From: Macrocystis pyrifera
Taxonomy: Eukaryota; Sar; Phaeophyceae; Laminariales; Laminariaceae
DNA length: 64,000 nucleotides
Direction of reading: 5' to 3'
NCBI GenBank assembly: GCA_031763025.1
Contig: JASSKH010000006.1
Coordinates: 9,049,691 to 9,113,690 of the forward strand
A program made the position numbers and the translations under genes. The notes beneath the pieces are model-generated. The model was not told where the DNA came from, made no database searches, and saw only the letters and a list, made by a program, of their open reading frames with translations. Position 1 is the stretch's first letter, and each line of letters starts with the position of its first letter. Positions 12,790-23,447 of this stretch are shown here, one piece after another.

Positions 12790-14713
12790 CAGTCCTTTCC
12801 TGCACACGCCGCAAAATCCTTTTCGAACTCTGGAGACAGTACTAGCTCGCTAGCGTCTGTCCTCCCGCTCGAAAGGCGTACATCGTGAAGTGGTTCGGCG
12901 GCCCTGCCATCCGCAGATCGCTTTGCAGGTTCGCCGTCATACGGGCTGCGGAGAGAGAGACGGCTCTGGCCCCCTTCTGCCGTGACAACGGGGAAGAGGT
13001 ACCCGGCGAATAAGTCCCCCCCAATCCGTTGTGCGGCAGAGATGTACGCCATAACCGACCGAGAAGGGAAAATCGCCGGGCAGTACCGGTCTGCTAACAC
13101 TACCACTGCCTCGCTATAGAGGCCCGAAGGGTCGTACACAACTGAGAGTTGAACACCAAGTCCTCAGACGCTGGGAGCTTTAGTATGTGCGACCCCATTG
13201 TAAATGAAAGATCGTAACCCCTACGCATCGAATAGAATGCCAAAGAATACAAGGCTATATATCGCGGCGGAGAAAAAACGCCAGAGAGCTGACCACCTGT
13301 GCGCGCTGGCCACCCGACCGCATGTCGCTTGTGCGCTTCAACATCGGCGCGGCCTGATTGACCTGAGCCCCGACCTGCTTCTGTTCCTCAGACACGAAGG
13401 TAAGGTACGAATCTACCGGATTCGAGCAAGGATTGCCTACCCGGCGGACGGGGTCCCATTCTTCTCCTGTCCCGTTTTCTTTCATCGCCCTTCTCAGCTT
13501 AGAGACACAACCTTTTCAGACAGACTCGACTGCGTACCGTTTAGCGCACGAAGACCCCTCCAAGTACACATCGTCGCCCCCACGGCCCACGCCGGGACAA
13601 GATGTTTCATGCACCATCTTCGTGCATTTTCCTTGAGAGTCAACGAAGCGGAGGAAATTGAGGACATCGTTCGGAGTAGCTGTTTGCCAACCGCGGGACC
13701 CGGCCGGAACGCAAACGCGTCAAACTCGTCAGGGTCGTTCTGGTTGAAAGAAAACACCAAAGGGAGAGAGGACCTCGAACTTCGGTGAGCGTTAGAAAAC
13801 GTTCGAAAATGGCTAACTATGTGCGCACTACTGTGAGATGGATGCACGCCTTTGCGCGATGGTAGCCGATTCATGGGTAATCGCTACCCCATAGTACGAA
13901 AGCCTAACCCGCACGCTATCATCCCCCAACGAGAGTGCCGCCAATTCTTTTGGCCACCATCCGAACTGCATCACTGAAAGCACCCTTCCGCAGCCACTTG
14001 AGCTACCTCGACCGACCTTACTGTGGCAAGCTCCACCACAGGGAACCAGTAGGCCTTAACATCAGGCAAAAGGACAACCGAGCGGGCCTTGCATTCCGCC
14101 AAATGTTGCACAATGTGTCCTGCCATGATTGGGGGTGGGAAACAACACCCGAAGGACGGGACTATGGTACACGGAACGATCGAAACGTCGTGCGTCAACA
14201 CGTCGGTCCCCCCGTGAATGGGGATCGCAGCACCGACGCCGTGCATGCCACGACATCTACTTTAAAAGTGCCTATTTCGTCCCAGACCGCTTGAACCGAT
14301 GCCGGCGCTATGCGGACGATGGCTTTTCGTGACGGCCGCGAGGTGGCATCCATGACCTCGTTCTCCGCCGTCGGGATCCACTTCAACGACAACCTAAAGC
14401 CGTACTCCACTTGCAGCTCGAACAACTGCACCGGAAACGCGTGAGTCTCACGGTTCTTAGCACGCCCACGGTTAAAATCACCCACTACTAACGGGTTGTC
14501 AACGTCTGTGAGCACTTGTCTCACCGCAGCACGTCCGGGTGTCGCGTTCAAAAAACTGTCGAAGGAGATGTTAGAGGCCATACATCTCCTTCTGATTGAA
14601 TTCTTCGACAACCAGTCTGGCGGGAACGCCCCTCCCCAAGAAAGTCTTAGGGCGACGAACTGTGATAAGTTCAGATGCAGTTTAGCGAGTGAACGTGGGG
14701 GTTGTGCAAACAC
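12790..14713 (-). mobile_element. Relic of a DIRS-like tyrosine-recombinase retroelement
   Basis: On the minus strand, 14713-14195 encodes an RNase-H-like stretch (NPLVVGDFNRGRAKNRETH, then LKWIPTAENEVMDATSRPS, then FKVDVVACT). The next frame (14246-13971) continues with CFPPPIMAGHIVQHLAECKA and VVLLPDVKAYWFPVV, a layout typical of DIRS-type elements. Further on, 13485-13255 (PVDSYLTFVSEEQKQVGAQV, then QAAPML, then LAFFLRRDI) and 13139-12842 (GYLFPVV, LSAARMTANLQSDLRMAG, FTMYAFRAGGQ) match the core and end of a tyrosine recombinase. The normal HxxR box (HSFR-like) reads YAFR, and the frame changes at least four times. No RT domain or terminal repeats were found. The plus-strand 194-codon open frame at 13204-13788 is the antisense of this relic. 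Confidence 0.75.
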
Positions 14714-14715
14714 TC

Positions 14716-15363
14716 CAGTTCCTCAATCTTGATGGTCTCTTAGAGCAACGTCTATGGACGGCTTGTTGCTGAAACTCGTGGACTACAAGAACCGCTGAAA
14801 GGTCATCTAAATATCCTGTTACTCATATTGCGGTGAAGTTCGTTGAACCGCAACTCAAGAAGCATTGACGCAATAGGCTATGTACATACTGCCTACTTCT
14901 TAACACGTTGGCGTCTGGTACTCGCTTTTGCCAAACGGTCGAAGGCGTCGTATGGCCGGCCTAGCTGACACATTGATGTTGGGGTGTAATTTCGAGAGGT
15001 CTTGCAAACGCGGTGGTGTAGCCAATTTCGCCGCAATTGCCTCATTTTGCACTAGCTTCAACCAATCGATCCGACTTTATTCTGTGACCAGCCTCACTGC
15101 AGCAGTTGACGCTAGGGAGCGGCTTTACCTGGCCCTTCGGCTGGATCAAGTGGCCGGATTTGCTTGAGGAATTAACGATTGGTGCTCTCTCTACACGATC
15201 GAAGACGTCGTCCAGGGGGCTTGCTAGGTAAGGTATCTGACACTCCCTTGTCAATAGACACGCAGGTCACCTCGCCGACCTCGCTAGTAGAATATCGTTG
15301 GAAACTACTCCGACGAGTTTCATCCAAGGAATAGTATGCCTGGCTTCAATGAAGGGTTTCGCT
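14716..15363. other. No gene recognised
   Basis: Between the YR-element relic and the TAC microsatellite there are only short open frames with no recognisable content. An upstream RT segment of the YR element was looked for on the minus strand and not seen. Confidence 0.4.
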
Positions 15364-15785
<422 letters not shown>

Positions 15786-16125
15786 TGCCAGATGTGGGGT
15801 AGAGGGAGACGGGCGGCAGAATGCACCTGGCGCTGTGGCTCTTTCCCGCCGTTGCGATAACTGTTTTTTTTTTTACCCCCTGGCGGATTGGTAAAAATAT
15901 AGCCTAATCTCACCACACCTCCACGTTGCAATTTCATTTCGTGTCGTGTGTCAATTTAGCCCATAGCTCCCGTTATAACATCAGAACAGGCTGTCGTTAC
16001 CTCTGGAGTTCGGGCACGTTGACCCGAGCTGACCCCGAGAGAAGCACAGGTGCGCTGGAGATAGCCACTCGGGAGAGTCATCTCTCCGGGCAGTGTGCGA
16101 CTTGCGCGAGCTCAACCACTAAGGG

Positions 16126-16838
16126 CCACTCCTAACGAAAAAAAAATATCACGATTCTTGAGATTTTTGTCGTGAATCGTGATTTTTCACGACATAAAAA
16201 TCACGATTCATGATACCAATTTCTTTAGCTTTTCCCTAAAAAACAAAATCACGATTCGCGACATTTTCTCGTGTCTCAAAATACGCCTGATCACTACGCA
16301 ACCCACGCGCACCAAGGGTATCCGAAGGTCGGTATAGGGGCATGGCAGACTCTGCTTGGTACGTCGCTTGTGGACAACGGGCGGCTACCCAAAGACACCG
16401 CTGGGCTAACGAGGAGGTTGGGGCCTCGAAATTTCGAGGAGGAGGAGCCAGTGCTGGAAAACAAAAGCGAAAATGACCTGAAGATGTCACAGGCCAGGCC
16501 GGGCAGACGGCCTGCAAGATGCAATCTCGCGAACCGAGCTTGGCCGACGGTCGGTGAAATTGGAATCTCGCAGGCTGGGTCAGGCTCCGGCCCGTGATTC
16601 GAATATATCACGGGCTGGGCCAGGTGCGGACGGCCCAGCCCGGCGTGGCCGTGCCCCAGTCTCGAGAGTTGGCTCCACCCCCAAAAAACGTTGGGTTTGA
16701 AATATCGGAATTTTTACTATTATTTGAAAATATCACGAAAAAACGCGACGTTTTTCGGCTTTTTTCGTTAGAGCTGAAATGTCACAGATCGTGACTTTTT
16801 GGCAAGAATCGTGATTTTTTTTCGGTTCGTTAGGAGCG
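16126..16838. mobile_element. ~710-bp non-autonomous terminal-inverted-repeat element
   Basis: The left end reads GGCCACTCCTAACGAAA, then ATATCACGATTCTTG. The right end (16803-16838) is the reverse complement: CAAGAATCGTGAT, then TTCGTTAGGAGCGGACC. Arms of about 35 bp with few mismatches define the element. The motif TCACGATTC or its complement recurs inside both ends (about 16150, 16175, 16202, 16250, 16790, 16808). The middle is GC-rich with GGGCTGGGCCAGG-like inverted pieces near 16490-16660. There is no transposase. The target duplication could not be settled (possible TAA flanks). Confidence 0.75.
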
Positions 16839-17508
16839 GACCTAACAAAAACCGAGGCTATGAGGCCTTCAAGCCGGACTTGGTCCAGTTTACCCATTGG
16901 GGCGTTGGTCCTCATAACCCGCTGCTGAGAGCGTGCGACTGGACCAATGGCAATTTACAGTGAGGCGCGCGAAGCTCGTACCGTGGGCCTTTTTCCAAAG
17001 CCTCTTCATAACGGCTCGGATACGAGGGCAGGGTGCCTTGCTTTGAGTTTCTCTGTATGTGTGTGTGATTCAACATTATTTTGGCCCACGTTTGACCGCC
17101 GCGCTCAACGCACACAGCACCAATTCCAGTCCCGGCGGGCTCTGTGCACGCACACACACAAACGGAACCTTCTCGTGCTGGTGCGGTGGCGTGTCGTTCA
17201 CAGTTGGTCGAGCTAGGTGCGGCAACGTGTGTAGGCACATGTTTGTGCTGGGCCATGTTGAAAAAACACAGAACCAACAACACTAATATTTTGCTTTTTG
17301 TTAGTTCTACCCAACTAAACCCAGCTCTACGAGTACTCGTGGGCAGACTGTGCCTGTCCACAGCAACGAGTTTCCGGGCCATTTCCCCCAGACATGCTGC
17401 AGGTGGTATTATCAGGCCCACCCTCCTACTGATGAAGGGACGGAGAAGCAGGAGAAGATCTGCTGTTGTAGTTGTTGCAGCAGTAGTAGTGGTGCACAAA
17501 AGGTTGTA
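16839..17508. other. No gene recognised
   Basis: A 195-codon minus-strand open frame (16912-17499) spans most of this stretch. It begins in poly-Thr from a GTT/GTA-type repeat and shows no recognised domain, so I do not call it a gene. Confidence 0.4.
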
Positions 17509-18600
17509 GATTTTTCGTCTTCAAATTACGAGTACGAGTTCGGAACCAGGAAATCACATGTACGAAGGGTCCACACACAAGCCGACCGTACTGCGACGCT
17601 GACCCTCGCCTCGTGTGTCCTACTGCTACTGCTGCTGCTGTTTTGCTGCTGGAGAAGCTCTGCTGTAGATGTCGTACATCAGTAGTAGCGGTGGCACCTG
17701 CTACCTGCTACGAAAAGTTCTCTCTCTTGGACAGAGCATGTATGTCGGGTGCAGATTTTTCGTCTTCAAACTATTATGCCGAATTTCGAGTTCCAAACCA
17801 ACACTTGACAAAATCGAGTACGTGCACAAAGGGTTCAAGGGATAGATTGACACGCCGAGCGTACAGCGACGCTGACCCTGGCCTCGTGTGTCCTACTGCT
17901 ACTGCTGCTTGCTGTTTTGCTGCTGGAGAAACACTGCTGCTGTAGATGTCGTACATCAGTATAGTGGCGGTGGCACCTGCTACCTGCTGCGAGAAGTTCT
18001 CTCTTTTGGACAGAGCATGTCGGGTGCAGATTTTCGTCTTCAAATTATTATGCCGAATTTCGACTTCAAAACCAACACCTGACAAAATCGAGTACGTGTA
18101 CAAAGGGTTCAAGGGTTAGATTGACAAGCCGTACAAGACGCTGACCCTGGCCTCGTACGTCCTACTGCTACTGCTGCTGCTGTTTTGTTGCTGGAGAAAC
18201 ACTGCTGCTGTAGATGTCGTACATCAGCACAACAAACAAGCAGTGGTGGCACCTGCTACGAGAAATAAGCTCTTTCTGTTGGACAACGCATTTCAGATGC
18301 AGATTTTTCGTCTTCAAATTATGCCGAATTTCAACCAGAAAACACTGTTGGAAAAAAGAAAAAAACATGTCGGGTGTGTGTTTGTTTGTCTTGTTCTTTC
18401 TGCCCGTCGACATCCACTGTCGAGCACAACCATTGTCCGTATGTCCGTGCCGATTCTTGAATCCCCGAGAGATACGATACGACAAGTACAAGTTCTGTGG
18501 TCACAGCAGCGCATATTTTTCGCATCCAAATTATTATGCCGGATTTCGAGGCGGAAACCAGGTGTGTGCGTACTGCTGCAACGTGTTTTTTTTCACATAT
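17509..18600 (+). repeat. Tandem array, ~245-275 bp period
   Basis: Units begin with GATTTTTCGTCTTCAAA at 17509, 17754, 18029 and 18302, with a weak fifth at about 18517. Each holds CGCTGACCCT, a CTACTGCTACTGCTGCT block, GTAGATGTCGTACATCAG and GTGGCACCTGCTAC. The CTG blocks make Cys/Leu-rich open frames of no meaning. The fourth unit contains a stretch (about 18405-18510) that resembles the 3' UTR of the LINE, read on the minus strand. Confidence 0.88.
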
Positions 18601-18933
18601 CATGAGCAGGAGAGGCCAACAACATTTACGATATAAATACAACTATAATTACGATTTTTGAGGTCGTTGTCACTTGCTAGCTCTTGGCAGACAGACCGAC
18701 TGATAGACAGCTCTTCGCAAACAGCCCTTCTTCTTCGAAACAGCCGAACAGCCAAACAACCCTTCTTCCTTCTTTGAAACAGCCGAACAGCCAAACAACC
18801 ATTTCTTCTTTCTTCTTCGCCAAACAGCCAAACAACCTTTTCTTCTTTCTTAATCCGCAAACTGCCAACCAGTAGACAGCTCTTCGCACGGCGCCTAAAA
18901 GAGGCGTCTCGCCTTCGACGAACGGCATAGATA

Positions 18934-19312
18934 GGTGCAGCTGTCGGCGGTCAAGCTGCTGCTGTCGGTGGCGAACCTGCTGGTGCTGCAACCCCCGCCT
19001 CTCCCTTCTCCACGCCCCCTAAGCTCACCTCCCCCTCGTCGAGAGGCGCGTGGTCCTCGCCCTCTGGCAAGAGAGCGGCAACGACAAAGACCGACCTCGT
19101 GCCGGCTGTTGTTTGCGACCAGTGCACGGACCAGCACTTGGTCAAGAACTCCGCGCTGGGTGGCAAAAACGTGGCCTTCGCCACCTGCAAGGATCTCACG
19201 TGCGTGGTGGCGGGATCATCCTGACAGGGCAACCGACGCGAGTTCTGTGCTCGCCCGATCAAGGAAGGAACTGTCTCGTGCTCCCTCGAGACTGCTGACA
19301 GTGGTGAGTGTC
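18934..19312 (+). pseudogene. Cys-rich segment, unit 1
   Basis: Encodes, in two frames, CDQCTDQHLVKNSA and FATCKDLTCVVAGSS, then a CxxC-x4-IKEG segment before a GTGAGT donor-like site at 19308. The order of Cys pairs suggests a zinc-binding module. The frame changes right after VAGSS in every unit, and unit 1 has also lost bases in the second CxxC. There is no usable ATG here (CATAGATAGG). Function unknown. Confidence 0.5.
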
Positions 19313-20696
19313 TTGTGTCTATTGTGCATGCTGTATGTTGCCAGTACGTTTTTTGGGGGTTTTCAATTGCCTTTTTGTATACAAACTTACGTCGAAGCGT
19401 TTTTTTTTTTTTTTACTCATCCATGCTCGTTCTTTCCCCTTCGTGCGTTGCGTCGGCTCCTCTTACACACAGTGCACGCGAACGCGCACATGCACAACTG
19501 TTTGCGGGACGTGAACGAAGGAACGGAGGATTCAGCTGTCGCCGTCACCGCTGCACGGAACGACGTGAGTGCTGCTGCTACTGTGGTGCATTTTCGGTGC
19601 ATACACACGATTTCTGTGTGTACATGTTTGGGTGACCCCACGTACTCATTTTGCTCGTTTTCGGCTGCCGCTGCTGCGGCTGCTGCTGCTGTCAGCGCCA
19701 CGCCATGAGTGCTGCTGCTGCTGTGCACTTGCTTCTCCTGTGCACTCGCTGCTGCTGTAGTGCTGCTGCGTTGTTGCCGTGCTGTGCACCTGCTACTCCT
19801 GTGCACTTGCTGCTGCTGTATGTAGTGCTGCTACGTTGTTGCCGTGCATCATGCTGGAAGCGTACATATTTTCGGATCGTCAATTCCGTAGGTTTTGCGA
19901 TGGCAGCATACCAGGGTACATGCTTTTTTTCTTCCTTAGTATCATATCGTTGCTATGCTGCTGCTGCTGCTGCTGCTGCTGCCAACGCTGAGGCGATTCG
20001 TTGCAGCTTCTGCTGCTGCTAATGCTGTAGCGGCTGCTGCTGCTGCTGCTGCTAATGCTGCCGCAATATCCACTGAATGTTCGTATGTACTCGGATTACT
20101 GTTTTTCTTGGTCGTTTTTGTACCCAAATGGTTCTTTTGATACGTGAAAAAAAAAAATTGTCGTTTTGCTCCTGCATTTTGCGTACGTACTGCAATTTCT
20201 CGTTTTTGGCTTGGTTATTTTCATATATATCGTTGCTTTGCTGTTGCTGTGGTGCTGCTGCGTTGTTGCCGTACATCATGCTGCACTTGTGTGTGTACAT
20301 ATTTCGGTATCGTCAATGAAATTCCGTAGGTTTTGCGATTGCGGCATACCAGGGTACATACTTTTTTTCTTCCTAATTTTCATATCGTTGCTATGCTGCT
20401 GCTGCCAACGCGGATTAATGTTTTTATTGGCCGTTTTTGTACCCAAATGGTTTTTTTGATGCGTAAAAAAAGTATTTTGGTCGTTTTGTCCTGCATTTTG
20501 AGTACGTACTACTTTTTCTCGTATTTCGTATTGTTGCTATGCTGCTGCTGCCTTGTTGCCGTACAGCATGCGGAGGTGGGTCTATAGTGAGGTACCAAAA
20601 ATACTTTTCGGACGGCCTCGGGGTACATACTTTTTTTCTCCCTTCTTTTCATATCGTTGCTATGCTGCTGCTGCCAACGCCGTGGCGATCCGTTGC

Positions 20697-20735
<39 letters not shown>

Positions 20736-20867
20736 GCTTTTAGTGCTGCCGCAATATTCACTGAATGTTTGTATGTACTCGGATAATTGTGTTTCCTGGT
20801 CGTTTTGTGGCGCTGCTGCGTTGTTGCCGTACATCATGCTGGACATGATTTGTGTGTCTATTACTCT

Positions 20868-21381
20868 TGAAAAGTATACTCACAGCATTGTCAGATTATC
20901 TTGAGAGGAAATATCCCGTGAGGTATTGCGGAGATTCGGGGGGGTTTCGTGTCTGAGTGGATCTACGATCGGGATACCATCTTTACCCCTGAATTGTGTT
21001 TTAGGCCGCATGTGTCTGTGACGTACGCTGTGGCTTGCTTCTTCTTCTTCTAATCTACTTCCTTTCCCGACTCCGTGTCGACGACTCCGTGTCGAGGACT
21101 CCGTGTCCAGGACTCCGCGTCCTTCAATCCAAACTACTAAACCGGGGTTAATCAGCCACCGTACAAAAGGGGGTCCGTCCACCCAGGGGCTAACACGCCA
21201 CCGCCACCGCTGCTATCAAGTCCAGCTTCAATACATTTCATATCATCAACAGGGCTCCTCAGCCACGACAAGGGTACGGGTTGTTTATAGGGTTTATTTC
21301 GTCTTTCTTTTCCGCCGAGCATCGGGCTATCCCCCTCGGCAACAACAACAAGGGCGCCCGGAGCACAGGGGCTACTCAACA
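20868..21381 (+). repeat. 5' LTR of the Copia element
   Basis: Begins TGAAAAGTATACTC and ends GGCTACTCAACA. It contains four ~14-bp repeats of ACTCCGTGTC (about 21069-21122), which may be regulatory. Same length as the 3' LTR. Confidence 0.97.
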
Positions 21382-21708
21382 CGCTAGCGTTGGTACGAGT
21401 CGTCCACGCTTCTGTGCAAAAGGGCTGTGAGGATGAGGTTCTTCCCCGTTTAGGATTCCTTATCTGGGGACTTGGATTACGCCGGTCATCGATGGAGACA
21501 TGGCGATGGGAGGAGGAGGAGAGCAGCAGCATCTCCTCAGGATTCTGGTCAGGATGAGGCTGATCAGCGAGGGGTGGCCTCAGAGGAAAGGAGGGAGGAT
21601 GCACGACAGGACCTGCCGAGTCCAGAGGACATCCGGCGGCTGACAATCCTGGCGGATCTGATACGTCAAGGGGTTGGGCAACAGAGCGGGCCCGCCCACC
21701 CTTCAGGC

Positions 21709-22932
21709 ATGTCTACAACTGTAGAAGTACGAACTAAACTTGAGATTAGAGAGTGGACTGGTATGGTAGGAAAAGGAGAAAGCCTTCACACTAAGTTTAG
21801 GGTGTTTGAGAGTTCATTTCGTGCATATCTGGCAGCTGAGAAATTGTCTGACGTTCTTGGGTACGAGGACATTCCCGTAGGGTTGCCTGACGTGGATTTG
21901 GAAATGCTCAAATTGAACAGAGGTGCAGAAAGAGTGGAGAAGTCTTTGAGAGTATGGAACTTGCTGCTGACAAAAATCACCGACGGTCCGACTCAAAACC
22001 GAATCGTCGCGTCTGGGAGCCCTCAGCAAGGATGGAGGATTTTTGTGTCACAGTACAGAGAAGGATATGACATGGAGGGAGAGCGTTTAGAGAGGGAATG
22101 GAACGAGTTGTGGCAGGGCGATGGTGAAGATGTCTTGGAATACCTTCGTCGTGGGGAGACTATCGTGATGAACATGAACTCCCGCTTGGGCCCTAGTGGC
22201 CACGGTAAAAAGCCTGAAGATGTTGTATGTCGTCATATCGCCCGACGTCTAAACACCTCTTTTACCCGCGCTCGGGAATCCCTTATTTTTTTTCCGAATC
22301 TCTCGAGGAAACACCTGGAGTTTACCTTGACACAGGCCCAGCACGAGCGTCGGCAGTCCGGGGGAGAGGGACACCGAAGTGAGGAGACGAGGCACGCGCT
22401 CTACACTGGCGGCATGGGTCGGAGTGGACCATCCTACGGCAGGGGCCAGGATGATGGTGGAGCACGCGCTGCAGGATGGAACGGTGGAGGAGCACGCGCT
22501 GCAGGATGGAACGGTGGAGGAGCAGGCGCTGCCGGATGGAACGGTGGCGGAGCAGGCGAGCGAGGCCCTCACCAACAGTCACCGATGTTCTGCAGACGAC
22601 ACGGCCCGAACGACTCCCACAACACCGCGGACTGCGTGGCCCTTCGACGGGAGTTCGAGGAATTCTTGGCCTTCCGCGAGCAGAGAGGAGCCCAGGGATT
22701 TGCGCATGAAGGCCGACAGACGGGGCGGGAAATTGACGGAATTCGCCGCCCGGACTTCGTGCAAGATCGACCCAGGAAGCAGCCACAACGTTCAGACGGG
22801 AATTGGGGTCGAGGCCTCCCGCCAAGGCAGGCACCTGGTCGTGGACGCGGGCCTGCAGGGTACACGGGTCGCCAACCGGGGGGGAGAGGTTTCGCGGACG
22901 GGCGTCCTTCCTCCTCCGGCGGCAGGGGGGGG
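21709..22932 (+). CDS. gag: Copia Gag, first frame
   Basis: The first in-frame ATG is 21709; the frame is open from 21472 but lacks an earlier ATG. Residues about 1-200 are an alpha-helical capsid-like region (REWTGMVGKGESLHTKF, LEREWNELWQGDGEDVLEYL) of the type found in Copia Gag. Then come 3.5 copies of a 10-residue repeat (GGARAAGWNG, 22456-22560) and a zinc-knuckle-like CRRHGPNDSHNTADC, followed by an Arg/Gly-rich tail that should bind RNA. The frame runs on to 23172, but the protein-like text moves to the -1 frame at a run of eight G (22925-22932). Reading GGG GGG in the zero frame, this is a valid G_GGG_GGG slippery site. Confidence 0.85.
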
Positions 22933-23345
22933 CGAGCAGAGCACCGAATTTCCGCCCTAATTTTCCACCTCGCTCTGCCACCCACAACGGGCCCCCGCGT
23001 TACGCGAACTACGCTGGGCACAACGACGGCTACGGGTACAACGCTACTGCGGACGAGCGCTGGGCTGCTTCGGAATGGCAATCCTACGAGGAGCAGCAGT
23101 ACTCCCCCGAGACGCAAGAGTACGGCCTCGCAGCTCAAGCGAGCGGCTCTCGGGAAGGCTACGGAGACGTGAGCGGAGGATACGGCTCAGGCTATTTCTC
23201 CGGCGGCGGGGGAGTTTACCCGCCGCAGCCCGCCGTTCATGGCGATGGCACATACGGCTCTTACGCAGGATACTCTCCAGCTGGACCAGACGCCTTTCAG
23301 CCGATGCGGTATCTGGAACCGAACGGCGCGTCACAGCAGCAGCAA

Positions 23346-23377
<32 letters not shown>

Positions 23378-23447
23378 ACAGCAATACGGAGTTCAGCAGC
23401 CCGCCAGCGCCGCCTCATTCTCTCTCACTTCGTCGTCTCTCTCTCTT
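22932..23447 (+). CDS. Copia Gag C-terminal extension, second frame
   Basis: Frame -1 relative to Gag. It carries a Tyr/Gly/Ser-rich low-complexity segment (NGPPRYANYAGHNDGYGY) and a CAG-encoded poly-Gln run of about 17 residues (23334-23385). The open frame ends at 23495. The protein-like text leaves this frame within a TC dinucleotide run (23435-23447) and continues in the pol frame. Composition is like a prion-type or condensate-forming linker; the role is unknown. Confidence 0.6.

Noticed and set aside
13204..13788. 194-codon plus-strand open frame
   Set aside because: Lies antisense to recognisable tyrosine-recombinase text of the YR-element relic.
16912..17499. 195-codon minus-strand open frame
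   Set aside because: No domain, its start lies in a GTT/GTA repeat, and composition is like the flanking non-coding DNA.
19569..20904. Cys/Leu/Ala-rich open frames in the CTG blocks (also 30.6-32.3, 34.1-35.5 and 37.4-38.6 kb)
   Set aside because: All three frames of CTG repeats stay open (Leu, Cys, Ala). Copies differ by frame-breaking indels, so no protein is conserved.
22379..22960. Alternative frames over Copia Gag
   Set aside because: Shadows of the Gag frame produced by the 30-bp repeats.
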